DNA from: Spinacia oleracea
Lineage: Eukaryota; Streptophyta; Magnoliopsida; Caryophyllales; Amaranthaceae
NCBI RefSeq assembly: GCF_020520425.1
Contig: NC_079490.1
Coordinates: forward strand, 7,812,001 to 7,876,000
Direction of reading: 5' to 3'
Length of the DNA: 64,000 bases
Of the stretch, positions 1-9,546 are shown in pieces. The notes under the pieces were generated by a model. It was given only the letters and a program-made list of their open reading frames with translations, was not told the origin of the DNA and made no database searches. The first letter of the stretch is position 1. Every line of letters begins with the position of its first letter. A program made the translations under genes and the position numbers.

Positions 1-2244
1 CAATCCATTTTTGCTGTGCAAGTTGATCGTCCGAGACCTCGCTTTGAGCGGCCTGACAAGTCTCACCTCACTTGTTCTCACTGCAAGCGTGACGGTCATG
101 ATAATAGCACTTGCTTCAAGCTTCATGGCTATCCAGATTGGTATGAAGAGATGAAGCAGAGGCGCGCTAAGGGAGGGTCTTCGCGAGGAGGTGTTGCAGC
201 AGGTCGTGGGCGTGGGGTTGTTGCGCGAGCGAACACTGTGTCTGGCAGTAGTGCTGTAGGGGAAAACAACCTGAATGTTGTGTCTGATGGTAGTGTACCA
301 GAAGCTCAAATTGAGTATACACCTGAGCAAATTCGTACCCTACTCAATATGCTTAACAACAATGGTTCCCAATTAGACAAAATGACAGGTGCGTGCTCTA
401 CTTTACCTTGGATAATTGACACCGGCGCGTCCCGCCATGTCACTGGTGATGCTACTCGTTTGACAAATATGGATTCAATTGTTGCTTCTCCTGTCGGTTT
501 ACCGGACGGCAGCAATGTTATTGCTACCATGGAGGGTCAAGCGGCACTTTCGAGCACATTAATCCTCAATAATGTTTTATATGTTCCTACTTTGCATTGC
601 AATTTAATATCGGTGTCGCAATTGATTGATGATTCTAACTGTTTTGTTCAATTCACTGACTCTCTGTGTGCTATACAGGACCGACTTTCGGGGCGCCTGA
701 TTGGAGCCGGTGAACGGAAAGATGGACTCTATTATTTTCGGGCAATACCTACAGTGTGTGCGGTGACAATTCCTGAAGTATCTACATTTGAGCTATGGCA
801 TCGTCGACTGGGGCATCCGTCTGATAGAGTTCTCAAGTTAGTACCTGCTATTAAGAATTGTCCTCGTAATGTTACGAAGAAATTAAATAAAGCTTGCGGA
901 ATTTGTCCACAAGCAAAGCAACATCGTGAAAGTTTTCCTGTTAGTGATAGTAAAGCCAGTAGAATTTTTGAATTAATACATTGTGATCTATGGGGACCAA
1001 ATTCTGTTTCTTCAACCAGTGGTGCCCATTATTTTTTGACATTAGTCGATGATTTTTCAAGAGCAGTGTGGGTGTATTTATTGAATTCAAAAACAGAAGT
1101 TTATAAAGCGTCTCGTTCATTTTTTGCTATGATTGAACGTCAATTTGAAACGAATGTCAAATTCGTTCGTAGTGACAATGGAACGGAATTTAGATGTATG
1201 TTGAATTATTTTGATGAAAATGGGATCATATTTCAAACTTCATGTGTCGGTACCCCTCAACAAAACGGTCGAGTTGAACGTAAGCATCAACACATTTTAA
1301 ATGTTGGACGTGCATTGATGTTTGAGGGAAACCTACCTATTTCTCTATGGGGTGAATGTATTTTGGGTGCGGTTTATTTAATTAATCGAACTCCTTCTGG
1401 CTTGTTGCAAAACAAAACACCGTTTGAGGTCTTATTTGACAAAGAACCTGATTTGGATCATCTGCGTATTTTTGGTTGTCTTTGCTTTGCATATAATCAG
1501 AAGTCTAAGGGTAATAAATTTGCATCTCGGAGTCGGAAATGTGCATTCGTTGGATATCCTAATGGCAAGAAGGGGTGGAAGTTGTATGACATGGAAACGT
1601 CTGAAATCTTTGTATCTCGGGATGTCAAATTCCATGAACATGAATTTCCCTTTGATATTTCGAGTGAGAAACTAATTGATGATAATGTGTTGAGCACTGG
1701 TAATTTGAATGTTAATATTGGTGTGTTGGATGACTTGGAACATATTGGTTTTTTTAATGATTTACATGGTGGGTCAGCAGAGCCCACAACAAGGGTGTGG
1801 GATGAGGTCCCTTCCCACGGTGTGGCAGTGGAAGCTACTGCTCCACTGGAGTTGTCCAGCCCAATCTCACCATCGCTGGCCCAAGCAGATGTATTGCCAG
1901 CGCTGGACCAACCAGGTGGGTTGTCTCCATCAACAGGCCCAGCTCCTCCCTTGGCCCAACACTCTTGCTCTTCTTCTCTTGGTTCACATCAGGCCACGCC
2001 ATCTTCTGGTCTTGGCCCACATGAGCAGCCGCCCCAATTTTCTTCTCAAGAGGTGGGCGTGGATGGCCCACTTGGTTTAGGCAAGGGCTTTCGCCTCAAG
2101 CGTCCTTCGGTTCTTCTCAAGAATTTTGTCACACACACTGTACAAACTACGAGTCCATCCACCCGTTCATCTTCCTCCACTAGCTCCTCAGGTACTCCCT
2201 ATCCTATAGCACACTTTGTGAATTGTGATAAATTTTTCTTGTGA
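1..2244 (+). CDS. Copia gag-protease-integrase, left unit, 5' partial
   Basis: The frame is open from base 1, so the Gag N-terminus lies beyond the window. Visible in order are a CX2CX4HX4C zinc knuckle (near base 73), the aspartic protease motif DTGA (near 418), the HHCC-type integrase zinc region, the integrase DDE core with SDNGTEF and TPQQNGRVE, and a proline/serine-rich linker. The frame ends at a TGA at 2242-2244. The same frame reopens immediately and runs into reverse transcriptase. It differs from the right-hand unit by two amino acids near its start (Ala/Ser and His/Arg). Confidence 0.9.
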   Translation, partial: QSIFAVQVDRPRPRFERPDKSHLTCSHCKRDGHDNSTCFKLHGYPDWYEEMKQRRAKGGSSRGGVAAGRGRGVVARANTVSGSSAVGENNLNVVSDGSVPEAQIEYTPEQIRTLLNMLNNNGSQLDKMTGACSTLPWIIDTGASRHVTGDATRLTNMDSIVASPVGLPDGSNVIATMEGQAALSSTLILNNVLYVPTLHCNLISVSQLIDDSNCFVQFTDSLCAIQDRLSGRLIGAGERKDGLYYFRAIPTVCAVTIPEVSTFELWHRRLGHPSDRVLKLVPAIKNCPRNVTKKLNKACGICPQAKQHRESFPVSDSKASRIFELIHCDLWGPNSVSSTSGAHYFLTLVDDFSRAVWVYLLNSKTEVYKASRSFFAMIERQFETNVKFVRSDNGTEFRCMLNYFDENGIIFQTSCVGTPQQNGRVERKHQHILNVGRALMFEGNLPISLWGECILGAVYLINRTPSGLLQNKTPFEVLFDKEPDLDHLRIFGCLCFAYNQKSKGNKFASRSRKCAFVGYPNGKKGWKLYDMETSEIFVSRDVKFHEHEFPFDISSEKLIDDNVLSTGNLNVNIGVLDDLEHIGFFNDLHGGSAEPTTRVWDEVPSHGVAVEATAPLELSSPISPSLAQADVLPALDQPGGLSPSTGPAPPLAQHSCSSSLGSHQATPSSGLGPHEQPPQFSSQEVGVDGPLGLGKGFRLKRPSVLLKNFVTHTVQTTSPSTRSSSSTSSSGTPYPIAHFVNCDKFFL

Positions 2245-2304
2245 CATCGTATATTTCTTGCAGCTGTACTTGCAGGCCTTGAGCCTAGGACTTTCAATGA
2301 AGCA

Positions 2305-3816
2305 ATGAAAGATGCGGGATGGCGGGAGGCTATGCAAAAAGAAATTGGAGCTTTGGAGGATAATGAGACTTGGGTAATGGAAGAATTACCACCCGGGAAG
2401 AAGGCTCTTGGTTGTAAATGGGTCTATAAGATCAAATTTCATGCAGATGGAACTATTGAGCGTCTGAAAGCGCGCTTGATTGTCTTTGGTAATCATCAGG
2501 TTGAAGGCCTAGATTACAATGAGACTTTTGCACCAGTTGCTAAGATGGTTACCGTCCGTTCGTTTCTTGCAGTTGCGGCAGCAAAGAATTGGGAATTGCA
2601 TCAGATGGATGTTCACAATGCATTCTTGCATGGTGACCTCGATGAGGAAGTATACATGAAATTGCCCCCGGGATTCAATGCAGCAAAGCCCGGAATGGTT
2701 TGTCGTTTGAAAAAGTCTCTTTATGGTTTGAAACAAGCACCAAGGTGTTGGTTTGCTAAGTTAGCTGCTTCTTTACGGAATTATGGTTTCCTTCAGTCTT
2801 ATTCGGACTACTCACTTTTTACTTTCGTTAAAGACCATATTCAACTCAATGTGCTTGTCTATGTGGATGACTTGATAATCTCCGGTAATGATTCTTCTGC
2901 TATCGCTTCATTTAAACACTATTTGGGTGAATGTTTTCATATGAAGGATTTGGGTGTCTTGAAGTATTTTCTCGGAATTGAGGTGGCTCGTAGTTCAGAG
3001 GGGATCTTCCTTTGTCAACGGAAGTACACTCTTGACATTATTACTGATGCGGGCTTATTGGGCTCCAAACCTGTTGGGTTTCCAATTGAACAGCATCACA
3101 ATCTTGCTCTTGCTTCTGGTGCTTTGCTTGAGGATCCGGAGCCATATAGACGGCTTGTGGGCCGTCTCATCTATTTGTCCTTCACTCGGCCTGACTTGGC
3201 CTACACTGTGCATATCCTGGCCCAGTTCATGCAGGCACCGCGTCAGGAACATTGGAATGCTGCTATTCGGGCAGTTCGTTACTTGAAAGGATGTCCGGGT
3301 CAAGGCATCCTTCTTCGGGCTGATTGTGATTTATTGTTATCTGGTTGGTGTGACTCTGATTGGGCTAGCTGCCCTCTGACTAGGCGATCTCTCACAGGTT
3401 GGGTTGTCTTCCTTGGTGGGTCCCCCGTGTCCTGGAAAACCAAGAAACAACACACTGTTTCTCGTTCTTCCGCGGAAGCTGAATATCGATCTATGGCCAC
3501 CATTACTTCGGAATTAAAGTGGCTTAAAGCTTTGCTCTCTAGTCTTGGAGTTGATCATCCCCGTGCCATGTCCTTATTCTGTGATAGTAAGTCCGCTCTA
3601 CACATTGCTCACAATCCGGTTTTTCATGAACGGACTAAGCATATTGAGATTGATTGTCATTATGTTCGGGACGCTATCCAAGACGGCATCATTACTCCTA
3701 GCCACGTTTCTACAGATTTACAACTTGCCGACATATTCACAAAGGCTTTGGGCAAGCGTCAATTTCTTTATCTACTTCGCAAGTTGGGCATTTGTGATCT
3801 CCATGCTCCAACTTGA
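2305..3816 (+). CDS. Copia reverse transcriptase-RNase H, left unit
   Basis: This holds the Copia RT fold (RVT_2) with the YVDD active site at residues 186-189, then RNase H with the DSKSALH block near residue 427 and the C-terminal ADIFTKALG motif. It is in frame with the upstream integrase. Only the TGA at 2242-2244 separates them, and the frame is open from 2245. The ATG at 2305 is simply the first Met and need not be a real start. The protein is identical to that of the right-hand unit as far as I can see. The stop codon overlaps the polypurine tract beside the LTR. Confidence 0.9.
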   Translation: MKDAGWREAMQKEIGALEDNETWVMEELPPGKKALGCKWVYKIKFHADGTIERLKARLIVFGNHQVEGLDYNETFAPVAKMVTVRSFLAVAAAKNWELHQMDVHNAFLHGDLDEEVYMKLPPGFNAAKPGMVCRLKKSLYGLKQAPRCWFAKLAASLRNYGFLQSYSDYSLFTFVKDHIQLNVLVYVDDLIISGNDSSAIASFKHYLGECFHMKDLGVLKYFLGIEVARSSEGIFLCQRKYTLDIITDAGLLGSKPVGFPIEQHHNLALASGALLEDPEPYRRLVGRLIYLSFTRPDLAYTVHILAQFMQAPRQEHWNAAIRAVRYLKGCPGQGILLRADCDLLLSGWCDSDWASCPLTRRSLTGWVVFLGGSPVSWKTKKQHTVSRSSAEAEYRSMATITSELKWLKALLSSLGVDHPRAMSLFCDSKSALHIAHNPVFHERTKHIEIDCHYVRDAIQDGIITPSHVSTDLQLADIFTKALGKRQFLYLLRKLGICDLHAPT

Positions 3817-3823
3817 GGAGGGG
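3815..3823 (+). other. Polypurine tract of left Copia unit
   Basis: GAGGAGGGG lies directly before the LTR. It overlaps the pol stop codon by two bases. The same tract precedes the right LTR at 8630-8638. Confidence 0.75.
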
Positions 3824-3972
3824 TATTAGGGCCTATATTGTATTTGGGCCTTACTCATTCAATTGTATTTAATGTATTGCCAAAGAGCCCATAGCTTAGC
3901 CTTGTATTATATAAGTATACGTTGCTGTGAAATACAAAATCAAGGAAACTACATACCCTAATTAATTTGTCA
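3824..3972 (+). repeat. Shared central LTR of the Copia tandem (149 bp)
   Basis: The LTR runs from TATTAGGGCC to TTTGTCA and matches 8639-8787. It contains a TATA-like element (TATTATATAAG near 3905) and is followed directly by a primer binding site. It therefore serves as 3' LTR of the left unit and 5' LTR of the right unit. The 5' end reads TA rather than the usual TG. The length is very short for an autonomous Copia element. Confidence 0.9.
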
Positions 3973-3984
3973 TGGTATCAGAGC
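3973..3984 (+). other. Primer binding site (initiator tRNA-Met)
   Basis: TGGTATCAGAGC lies directly after the LTR's terminal CA. This is the usual plant Copia site complementary to the 3' end of initiator tRNA-Met. Confidence 0.88.
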
Positions 3985-4101
3985 TAGCAGCCTAGCAAAC
4001 CCTAACCTACAAATTTTTTTTCTCTTCCTCCTATTTCTTCTTCTTCTTCTCGTCCGTTTCTTTCCATCAAGTTTGCACCAGCGTGACATTCTTGAATAAC
4101 C

Positions 4102-7059
4102 ATGGATAGTGACGGCAAAATCGATCTCGCATCTCCGTATTACTTGAGTTCTGGAGATCAACCAGGGACCGTAATCACCCATGTATTGTTACGGGGTGAA
4201 AACTATATGGCGTGGGCTAGAGCAATGCAATTGGCTCTTCAATCGCGCCGGAAATTTATGTTCATCAATGGTACAATTACACAACCCAGTGACAAGACGA
4301 AACACCTAGATTGGGTGACTGTTAATTCGATGCTTGTCTCTTGGATGTTGAGGATCATGGAACCCAAAATTGCTTCATCTATTCCCTTTCATGACAATGC
4401 AAAGAAACTATGGGATTACTTGGCTAAGAAGTACGGCATTGCGAACGGTCCTCGTCTCCAACAACTCCGTTGTCAGATTACGACTTGTAAGCAGGGGAAG
4501 GGAATGTCTGTGGAGGATCATTATACCATGCTCACTGGTTTGTACGATGATTTGGTCCAATTCAAACCTCTTCGCGCCTGTGAATGTGGAGCTTGCTCGT
4601 GTGATATGGCTGGCAAATTAGCTGCAGACCGGGATGAAGAAATTTTACATCACTTCCTCATAGGCGTGGATGACGACTTGTATGCAACGGTTCGCACAAA
4701 CCTTCTGTCTCGCGTGCCTCTCCCTACTCTTGATGAGGCTTATCTGGCATTCATTCAAGAGGAACGCTCTCAATCCATTGCTACTGCAAAGGCTGTGACA
4801 GATGGGGTGCAAACTCAATCCATTTTTTCTGTGCAAGTTGATCGTCCGAGACCTCGCTTTGAGCGGCCTGACAAGTCTCGCCTCACTTGTTCTCACTGCA
4901 AGCGTGACGGTCATGATAATAGCACTTGCTTCAAGCTTCATGGCTATCCAGATTGGTATGAAGAGATGAAGCAGAGGCGCGCTAAGGGAGGGTCTTCGCG
5001 AGGAGGTGTTGCAGCAGGTCGTGGGCGTGGGGTTGTTGCGCGAGCGAACACTGTGTCTGGCAGTAGTGCTGTAGGGGAAAACAACCTGAATGTTGTGTCT
5101 GATGGTAGTGTACCAGAAGCTCAAATTGAGTATACACCTGAGCAAATTCGTACCCTACTCAATATGCTTAACAACAATGGTTCCCAATTAGACAAAATGA
5201 CAGGTGCGTGCTCTACTTTACCTTGGATAATTGACACCGGCGCGTCCCGCCATGTCACTGGTGATGCTACTCGTTTGACAAATATGGATTCAATTGTTGC
5301 TTCTCCTGTCGGTTTACCGGACGGCAGCAATGTTATTGCTACCATGGAGGGTCAAGCGGCACTTTCGAGCACATTAATCCTCAATAATGTTTTATATGTT
5401 CCTACTTTGCATTGCAATTTAATATCGGTGTCGCAATTGATTGATGATTCTAACTGTTTTGTTCAATTCACTGACTCTCTGTGTGCTATACAGGACCGAC
5501 TTTCGGGGCGCCTGATTGGAGCCGGTGAACGGAAAGATGGACTCTATTATTTTCGGGCAATACCTACAGTGTGTGCGGTGACAATTCCTGAAGTATCTAC
5601 ATTTGAGCTATGGCATCGTCGACTGGGGCATCCGTCTGATAGAGTTCTCAAGTTAGTACCTGCTATTAAGAATTGTCCTCGTAATGTTACGAAGAAATTA
5701 AATAAAGCTTGCGGAATTTGTCCACAAGCAAAGCAACATCGTGAAAGTTTTCCTGTTAGTGATAGTAAAGCCAGTAGAATTTTTGAATTAATACATTGTG
5801 ATCTATGGGGACCAAATTCTGTTTCTTCAACCAGTGGTGCCCATTATTTTTTGACATTAGTCGATGATTTTTCAAGAGCAGTGTGGGTGTATTTATTGAA
5901 TTCAAAAACAGAAGTTTATAAAGCGTCTCGTTCATTTTTTGCTATGATTGAACGTCAATTTGAAACGAATGTCAAATTCGTTCGTAGTGACAATGGAACG
6001 GAATTTAGATGTATGTTGAATTATTTTGATGAAAATGGGATCATATTTCAAACTTCATGTGTCGGTACCCCTCAACAAAACGGTCGAGTTGAACGTAAGC
6101 ATCAACACATTTTAAATGTTGGACGTGCATTGATGTTTGAGGGAAACCTACCTATTTCTCTATGGGGTGAATGTATTTTGGGTGCGGTTTATTTAATTAA
6201 TCGAACTCCTTCTGGCTTGTTGCAAAACAAAACACCGTTTGAGGTCTTATTTGACAAAGAACCTGATTTGGATCATCTGCGTATTTTTGGTTGTCTTTGC
6301 TTTGCATATAATCAGAAGTCTAAGGGTAATAAATTTGCATCTCGGAGTCGGAAATGTGCATTCGTTGGATATCCTAATGGCAAGAAGGGGTGGAAGTTGT
6401 ATGACATGGAAACGTCTGAAATCTTTGTATCTCGGGATGTCAAATTCCATGAACATGAATTTCCCTTTGATATTTCGAGTGAGAAACTAATTGATGATAA
6501 TGTGTTGAGCACTGGTAATTTGAATGTTAATATTGGTGTGTTGGATGACTTGGAACATATTGGTTTTTTTAATGATTTACATGGTGGGTCAGCAGAGCCC
6601 ACAACAAGGGTGTGGGATGAGGTCCCTTCCCACGGTGTGGCAGTGGAAGCTACTGCTCCACTGGAGTTGTCCAGCCCAATCTCACCATCGCTGGCCCAAG
6701 CAGATGTATTGCCAGCGCTGGACCAACCAGGTGGGTTGTCTCCATCAACAGGCCCAGCTCCTCCCTTGGCCCAACACTCTTGCTCTTCTTCTCTTGGTTC
6801 ACATCAGGCCACGCCATCTTCTGGTCTTGGCCCACATGAGCAGCCGCCCCAATTTTCTTCTCAAGAGGTGGGCGTGGATGGCCCACTTGGTTTAGGCAAG
6901 GGCTTTCGCCTCAAGCGTCCTTCGGTTCTTCTCAAGAATTTTGTCACACACACTGTACAAACTACGAGTCCATCCACCCGTTCATCTTCCTCCACTAGCT
7001 CCTCAGGTACTCCCTATCCTATAGCACACTTTGTGAATTGTGATAAATTTTTCTTGTGA
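4102..7059 (+). CDS. Copia gag-protease-integrase, right unit (985 codons)
   Basis: This is the complete 5' part of the polyprotein, starting at the first ATG 130 bp after the LTR. In order it holds: a Gag domain of the UBN2/retrotran_gag kind (about residues 20-230); a CX2CX4HX4C zinc knuckle (263-276); a protease DTGA with catalytic Asp 378; a gag-pre-integrase zinc region with LWHRRLGHP; an integrase core with Asp 567, Asp 630 and Glu 664; and a Ser/Pro-rich linker. It ends at an in-frame TGA (7057-7059), after which the same frame continues into RT. Both units carry this TGA, so it predates the duplication. Either RT is made by readthrough or the family depends on other copies. Confidence 0.93.
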   Translation: MDSDGKIDLASPYYLSSGDQPGTVITHVLLRGENYMAWARAMQLALQSRRKFMFINGTITQPSDKTKHLDWVTVNSMLVSWMLRIMEPKIASSIPFHDNAKKLWDYLAKKYGIANGPRLQQLRCQITTCKQGKGMSVEDHYTMLTGLYDDLVQFKPLRACECGACSCDMAGKLAADRDEEILHHFLIGVDDDLYATVRTNLLSRVPLPTLDEAYLAFIQEERSQSIATAKAVTDGVQTQSIFSVQVDRPRPRFERPDKSRLTCSHCKRDGHDNSTCFKLHGYPDWYEEMKQRRAKGGSSRGGVAAGRGRGVVARANTVSGSSAVGENNLNVVSDGSVPEAQIEYTPEQIRTLLNMLNNNGSQLDKMTGACSTLPWIIDTGASRHVTGDATRLTNMDSIVASPVGLPDGSNVIATMEGQAALSSTLILNNVLYVPTLHCNLISVSQLIDDSNCFVQFTDSLCAIQDRLSGRLIGAGERKDGLYYFRAIPTVCAVTIPEVSTFELWHRRLGHPSDRVLKLVPAIKNCPRNVTKKLNKACGICPQAKQHRESFPVSDSKASRIFELIHCDLWGPNSVSSTSGAHYFLTLVDDFSRAVWVYLLNSKTEVYKASRSFFAMIERQFETNVKFVRSDNGTEFRCMLNYFDENGIIFQTSCVGTPQQNGRVERKHQHILNVGRALMFEGNLPISLWGECILGAVYLINRTPSGLLQNKTPFEVLFDKEPDLDHLRIFGCLCFAYNQKSKGNKFASRSRKCAFVGYPNGKKGWKLYDMETSEIFVSRDVKFHEHEFPFDISSEKLIDDNVLSTGNLNVNIGVLDDLEHIGFFNDLHGGSAEPTTRVWDEVPSHGVAVEATAPLELSSPISPSLAQADVLPALDQPGGLSPSTGPAPPLAQHSCSSSLGSHQATPSSGLGPHEQPPQFSSQEVGVDGPLGLGKGFRLKRPSVLLKNFVTHTVQTTSPSTRSSSSTSSSGTPYPIAHFVNCDKFFL

Positions 7060-7119
7060 CATCGTATATTTCTTGCAGCTGTACTTGCAGGCCTTGAGCC
7101 TAGGACTTTCAATGAAGCA

Positions 7120-8631
7120 ATGAAAGATGCGGGATGGCGGGAGGCTATGCAAAAAGAAATTGGAGCTTTGGAGGATAATGAGACTTGGGTAATGGAAGAA
7201 TTACCACCCGGGAAGAAGGCTCTTGGTTGTAAATGGGTCTATAAGATCAAATTTCATGCAGATGGAACTATTGAGCGTCTGAAAGCGCGCTTGATTGTCT
7301 TTGGTAATCATCAGGTTGAAGGCCTAGATTACAATGAGACTTTTGCACCAGTTGCTAAGATGGTTACCGTCCGTTCGTTTCTTGCAGTTGCGGCAGCAAA
7401 GAATTGGGAATTGCATCAGATGGATGTTCACAATGCATTCTTGCATGGTGACCTCGATGAGGAAGTATACATGAAATTGCCCCCGGGATTCAATGCAGCA
7501 AAGCCCGGAATGGTTTGTCGTTTGAAAAAGTCTCTTTATGGTTTGAAACAAGCACCAAGGTGTTGGTTTGCTAAGTTAGCTGCTTCTTTACGGAATTATG
7601 GTTTCCTTCAGTCTTATTCGGACTACTCACTTTTTACTTTCGTTAAAGACCATATTCAACTCAATGTGCTTGTCTATGTGGATGACTTGATAATCTCCGG
7701 TAATGATTCTTCTGCTATCGCTTCATTTAAACACTATTTGGGTGAATGTTTTCATATGAAGGATTTGGGTGTCTTGAAGTATTTTCTCGGAATTGAGGTG
7801 GCTCGTAGTTCAGAGGGGATCTTCCTTTGTCAACGGAAGTACACTCTTGACATTATTACTGATGCGGGCTTATTGGGCTCCAAACCTGTTGGGTTTCCAA
7901 TTGAACAGCATCACAATCTTGCTCTTGCTTCTGGTGCTTTGCTTGAGGATCCGGAGCCATATAGACGGCTTGTGGGCCGTCTCATCTATTTGTCCTTCAC
8001 TCGGCCTGACTTGGCCTACACTGTGCATATCCTGGCCCAGTTCATGCAGGCACCGCGTCAGGAACATTGGAATGCTGCTATTCGGGCAGTTCGTTACTTG
8101 AAAGGATGTCCGGGTCAAGGCATCCTTCTTCGGGCTGATTGTGATTTATTGTTATCTGGTTGGTGTGACTCTGATTGGGCTAGCTGCCCTCTGACTAGGC
8201 GATCTCTCACAGGTTGGGTTGTCTTCCTTGGTGGGTCCCCCGTGTCCTGGAAAACCAAGAAACAACACACTGTTTCTCGTTCTTCCGCGGAAGCTGAATA
8301 TCGATCTATGGCCACCATTACTTCGGAATTAAAGTGGCTTAAAGCTTTGCTCTCTAGTCTTGGAGTTGATCATCCCCGTGCCATGTCCTTATTCTGTGAT
8401 AGTAAGTCCGCTCTGCACATTGCTCACAATCCGGTTTTTCATGAACGGACTAAGCATATTGAGATTGATTGTCATTATGTTCGGGACGCTATCCAAGACG
8501 GCATCATTACTCCTAGCCACGTTTCTACAGATTTACAACTTGCCGACATATTCACAAAGGCTTTGGGCAAGCGTCAATTTCTTTATCTACTTCGCAAGTT
8601 GGGCATTTGTGATCTCCATGCTCCAACTTGA
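7120..8631 (+). CDS. Copia reverse transcriptase-RNase H, right unit
   Basis: The RVT_2 reverse transcriptase has YVDD at residues 186-189. RNase H follows, with DSKSALH near 427 and ADIFTKALG near the end. The frame is open from 7060, directly after the TGA that ends the integrase portion. One synonymous difference from the left unit was seen (8415 G versus 3600 A). The conserved motifs look intact, so apart from the TGA the element looks coding-competent. Confidence 0.92.
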   Translation: MKDAGWREAMQKEIGALEDNETWVMEELPPGKKALGCKWVYKIKFHADGTIERLKARLIVFGNHQVEGLDYNETFAPVAKMVTVRSFLAVAAAKNWELHQMDVHNAFLHGDLDEEVYMKLPPGFNAAKPGMVCRLKKSLYGLKQAPRCWFAKLAASLRNYGFLQSYSDYSLFTFVKDHIQLNVLVYVDDLIISGNDSSAIASFKHYLGECFHMKDLGVLKYFLGIEVARSSEGIFLCQRKYTLDIITDAGLLGSKPVGFPIEQHHNLALASGALLEDPEPYRRLVGRLIYLSFTRPDLAYTVHILAQFMQAPRQEHWNAAIRAVRYLKGCPGQGILLRADCDLLLSGWCDSDWASCPLTRRSLTGWVVFLGGSPVSWKTKKQHTVSRSSAEAEYRSMATITSELKWLKALLSSLGVDHPRAMSLFCDSKSALHIAHNPVFHERTKHIEIDCHYVRDAIQDGIITPSHVSTDLQLADIFTKALGKRQFLYLLRKLGICDLHAPT

Positions 8632-8638
8632 GGAGGGG

Positions 8639-8787
8639 TATTAGGGCCTATATTGTATTTGGGCCTTACTCATTCAATTGTATTTAATGTATTGCCAAAG
8701 AGCCCATAGCTTAGCCTTGTATTATATAAGTATACGTTGCTGTGAAATACAAAATCAAGGAAACTACATACCCTAATTAATTTGTCA
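8639..8787 (+). repeat. Right (3') LTR of the Copia tandem
   Basis: This 149-bp LTR matches the central LTR over its whole length. The polypurine tract GAGGAGGGG precedes it (8630-8638). Host sequence starts at 8788 with GTACA, a candidate half of the target-site duplication. Confidence 0.92.
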
Positions 8788-9213
8788 GTACATAATTCAA
8801 ACCCAGCCTATTTCTTAATATATTGCATCACTTTTATTTTGTTTTGGTTTATATGTTTTTGTAGAAACATATCTGAGATTGGAATATAGTTCCTCCCCTT
8901 ATATCGATCGAGAAGCAAGTTTCGAAAACCACAATCTTCCCAATGAAGAGGCTTAACATGAATTTTTTCTGTCCTATTACTGATTTACTCGTCAGATAAG
9001 GTGTATATGCTAGTGCTTGAGTTGATGAAACTTGATTAGTACAACTTCAATTATGTATGAGTGAACTAAAATCGACCTTCAAGAGGAAAAAACACTTAAC
9101 CCAATTAAAGAGAATGCACAATTAAATTGTATCAAGTATATTCAAAACTGTCTTTGTATTAATGAATAAGTGTAACAAACAAAAAAAAAGTGAACATGCT
9201 AAATCCAAGCTAT
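8788..9213. other. Intergenic, probable 3' flank of the NAC gene
   Basis: AT-rich sequence with no coding potential recognised. Part of it is probably the 3' UTR of the minus-strand NAC gene. Nothing else was identified. Confidence 0.5.
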
Positions 9214-9268
9214 TCAATTCTGTAGCAACCGCGCATCATCGTTTATGAATTTGTTCCAATCTTCACCT

Positions 9269-9302
<34 letters not shown>

Positions 9303-9512
9303 CGTTGTTGTTCTCATCAAAACAAGCACCAATGAACCCATTATCATAATTCAAGTACCTCTTTTCTTCATTCGATAAGACTCTCTCGAAGTTAGAATCA
9401 TCATTCATACTAATATTGTTGTTGTTGATGATAATATCCCAATCGATTTCCGACGAGAAATCAATCATGTTGAGTGTTTCATCCATATCTTCATCAACAT
9501 TATTAATATGAA

Positions 9513-9546
<34 letters not shown>

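Larger units (their letters stand above)
1..8787 (+). mobile_element. Tandem LTR-sharing Copia retrotransposon, two units (left one cut by window edge)
   Basis: Two units repeat with a constant offset of 4815 bp and no indel seen. The order is partial internal region (1-3823), LTR (3824-3972), full internal region (3973-8638), LTR (8639-8787). The domain order protease, integrase, RT, RNase H is that of Ty1/Copia. I saw three differences between the units: 13 G versus 4828 T, 65 A versus 4880 G, and 3600 A versus 8415 G. The shared central LTR points to LTR-LTR recombination between elements, or unequal crossing-over, rather than two independent insertions. An assembly duplication is the main alternative. 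The left LTR lies outside the window, so the target-site duplication cannot be checked. The lineage within Copia is not assigned. Confidence 0.93.

Noticed and set aside
2242..2268. A short GT-AG intron removing the Copia TGA
   Set aside because: GTGACATC...TTGCAG fits the dinucleotides but would be only about 23 nt, below the minimum for plant introns.
306..3829. Numerous shorter frames overlapping the Copia coding regions
   Set aside because: They recur identically at +4815 because the DNA is duplicated; all are other-frame shadows of gag-pol.
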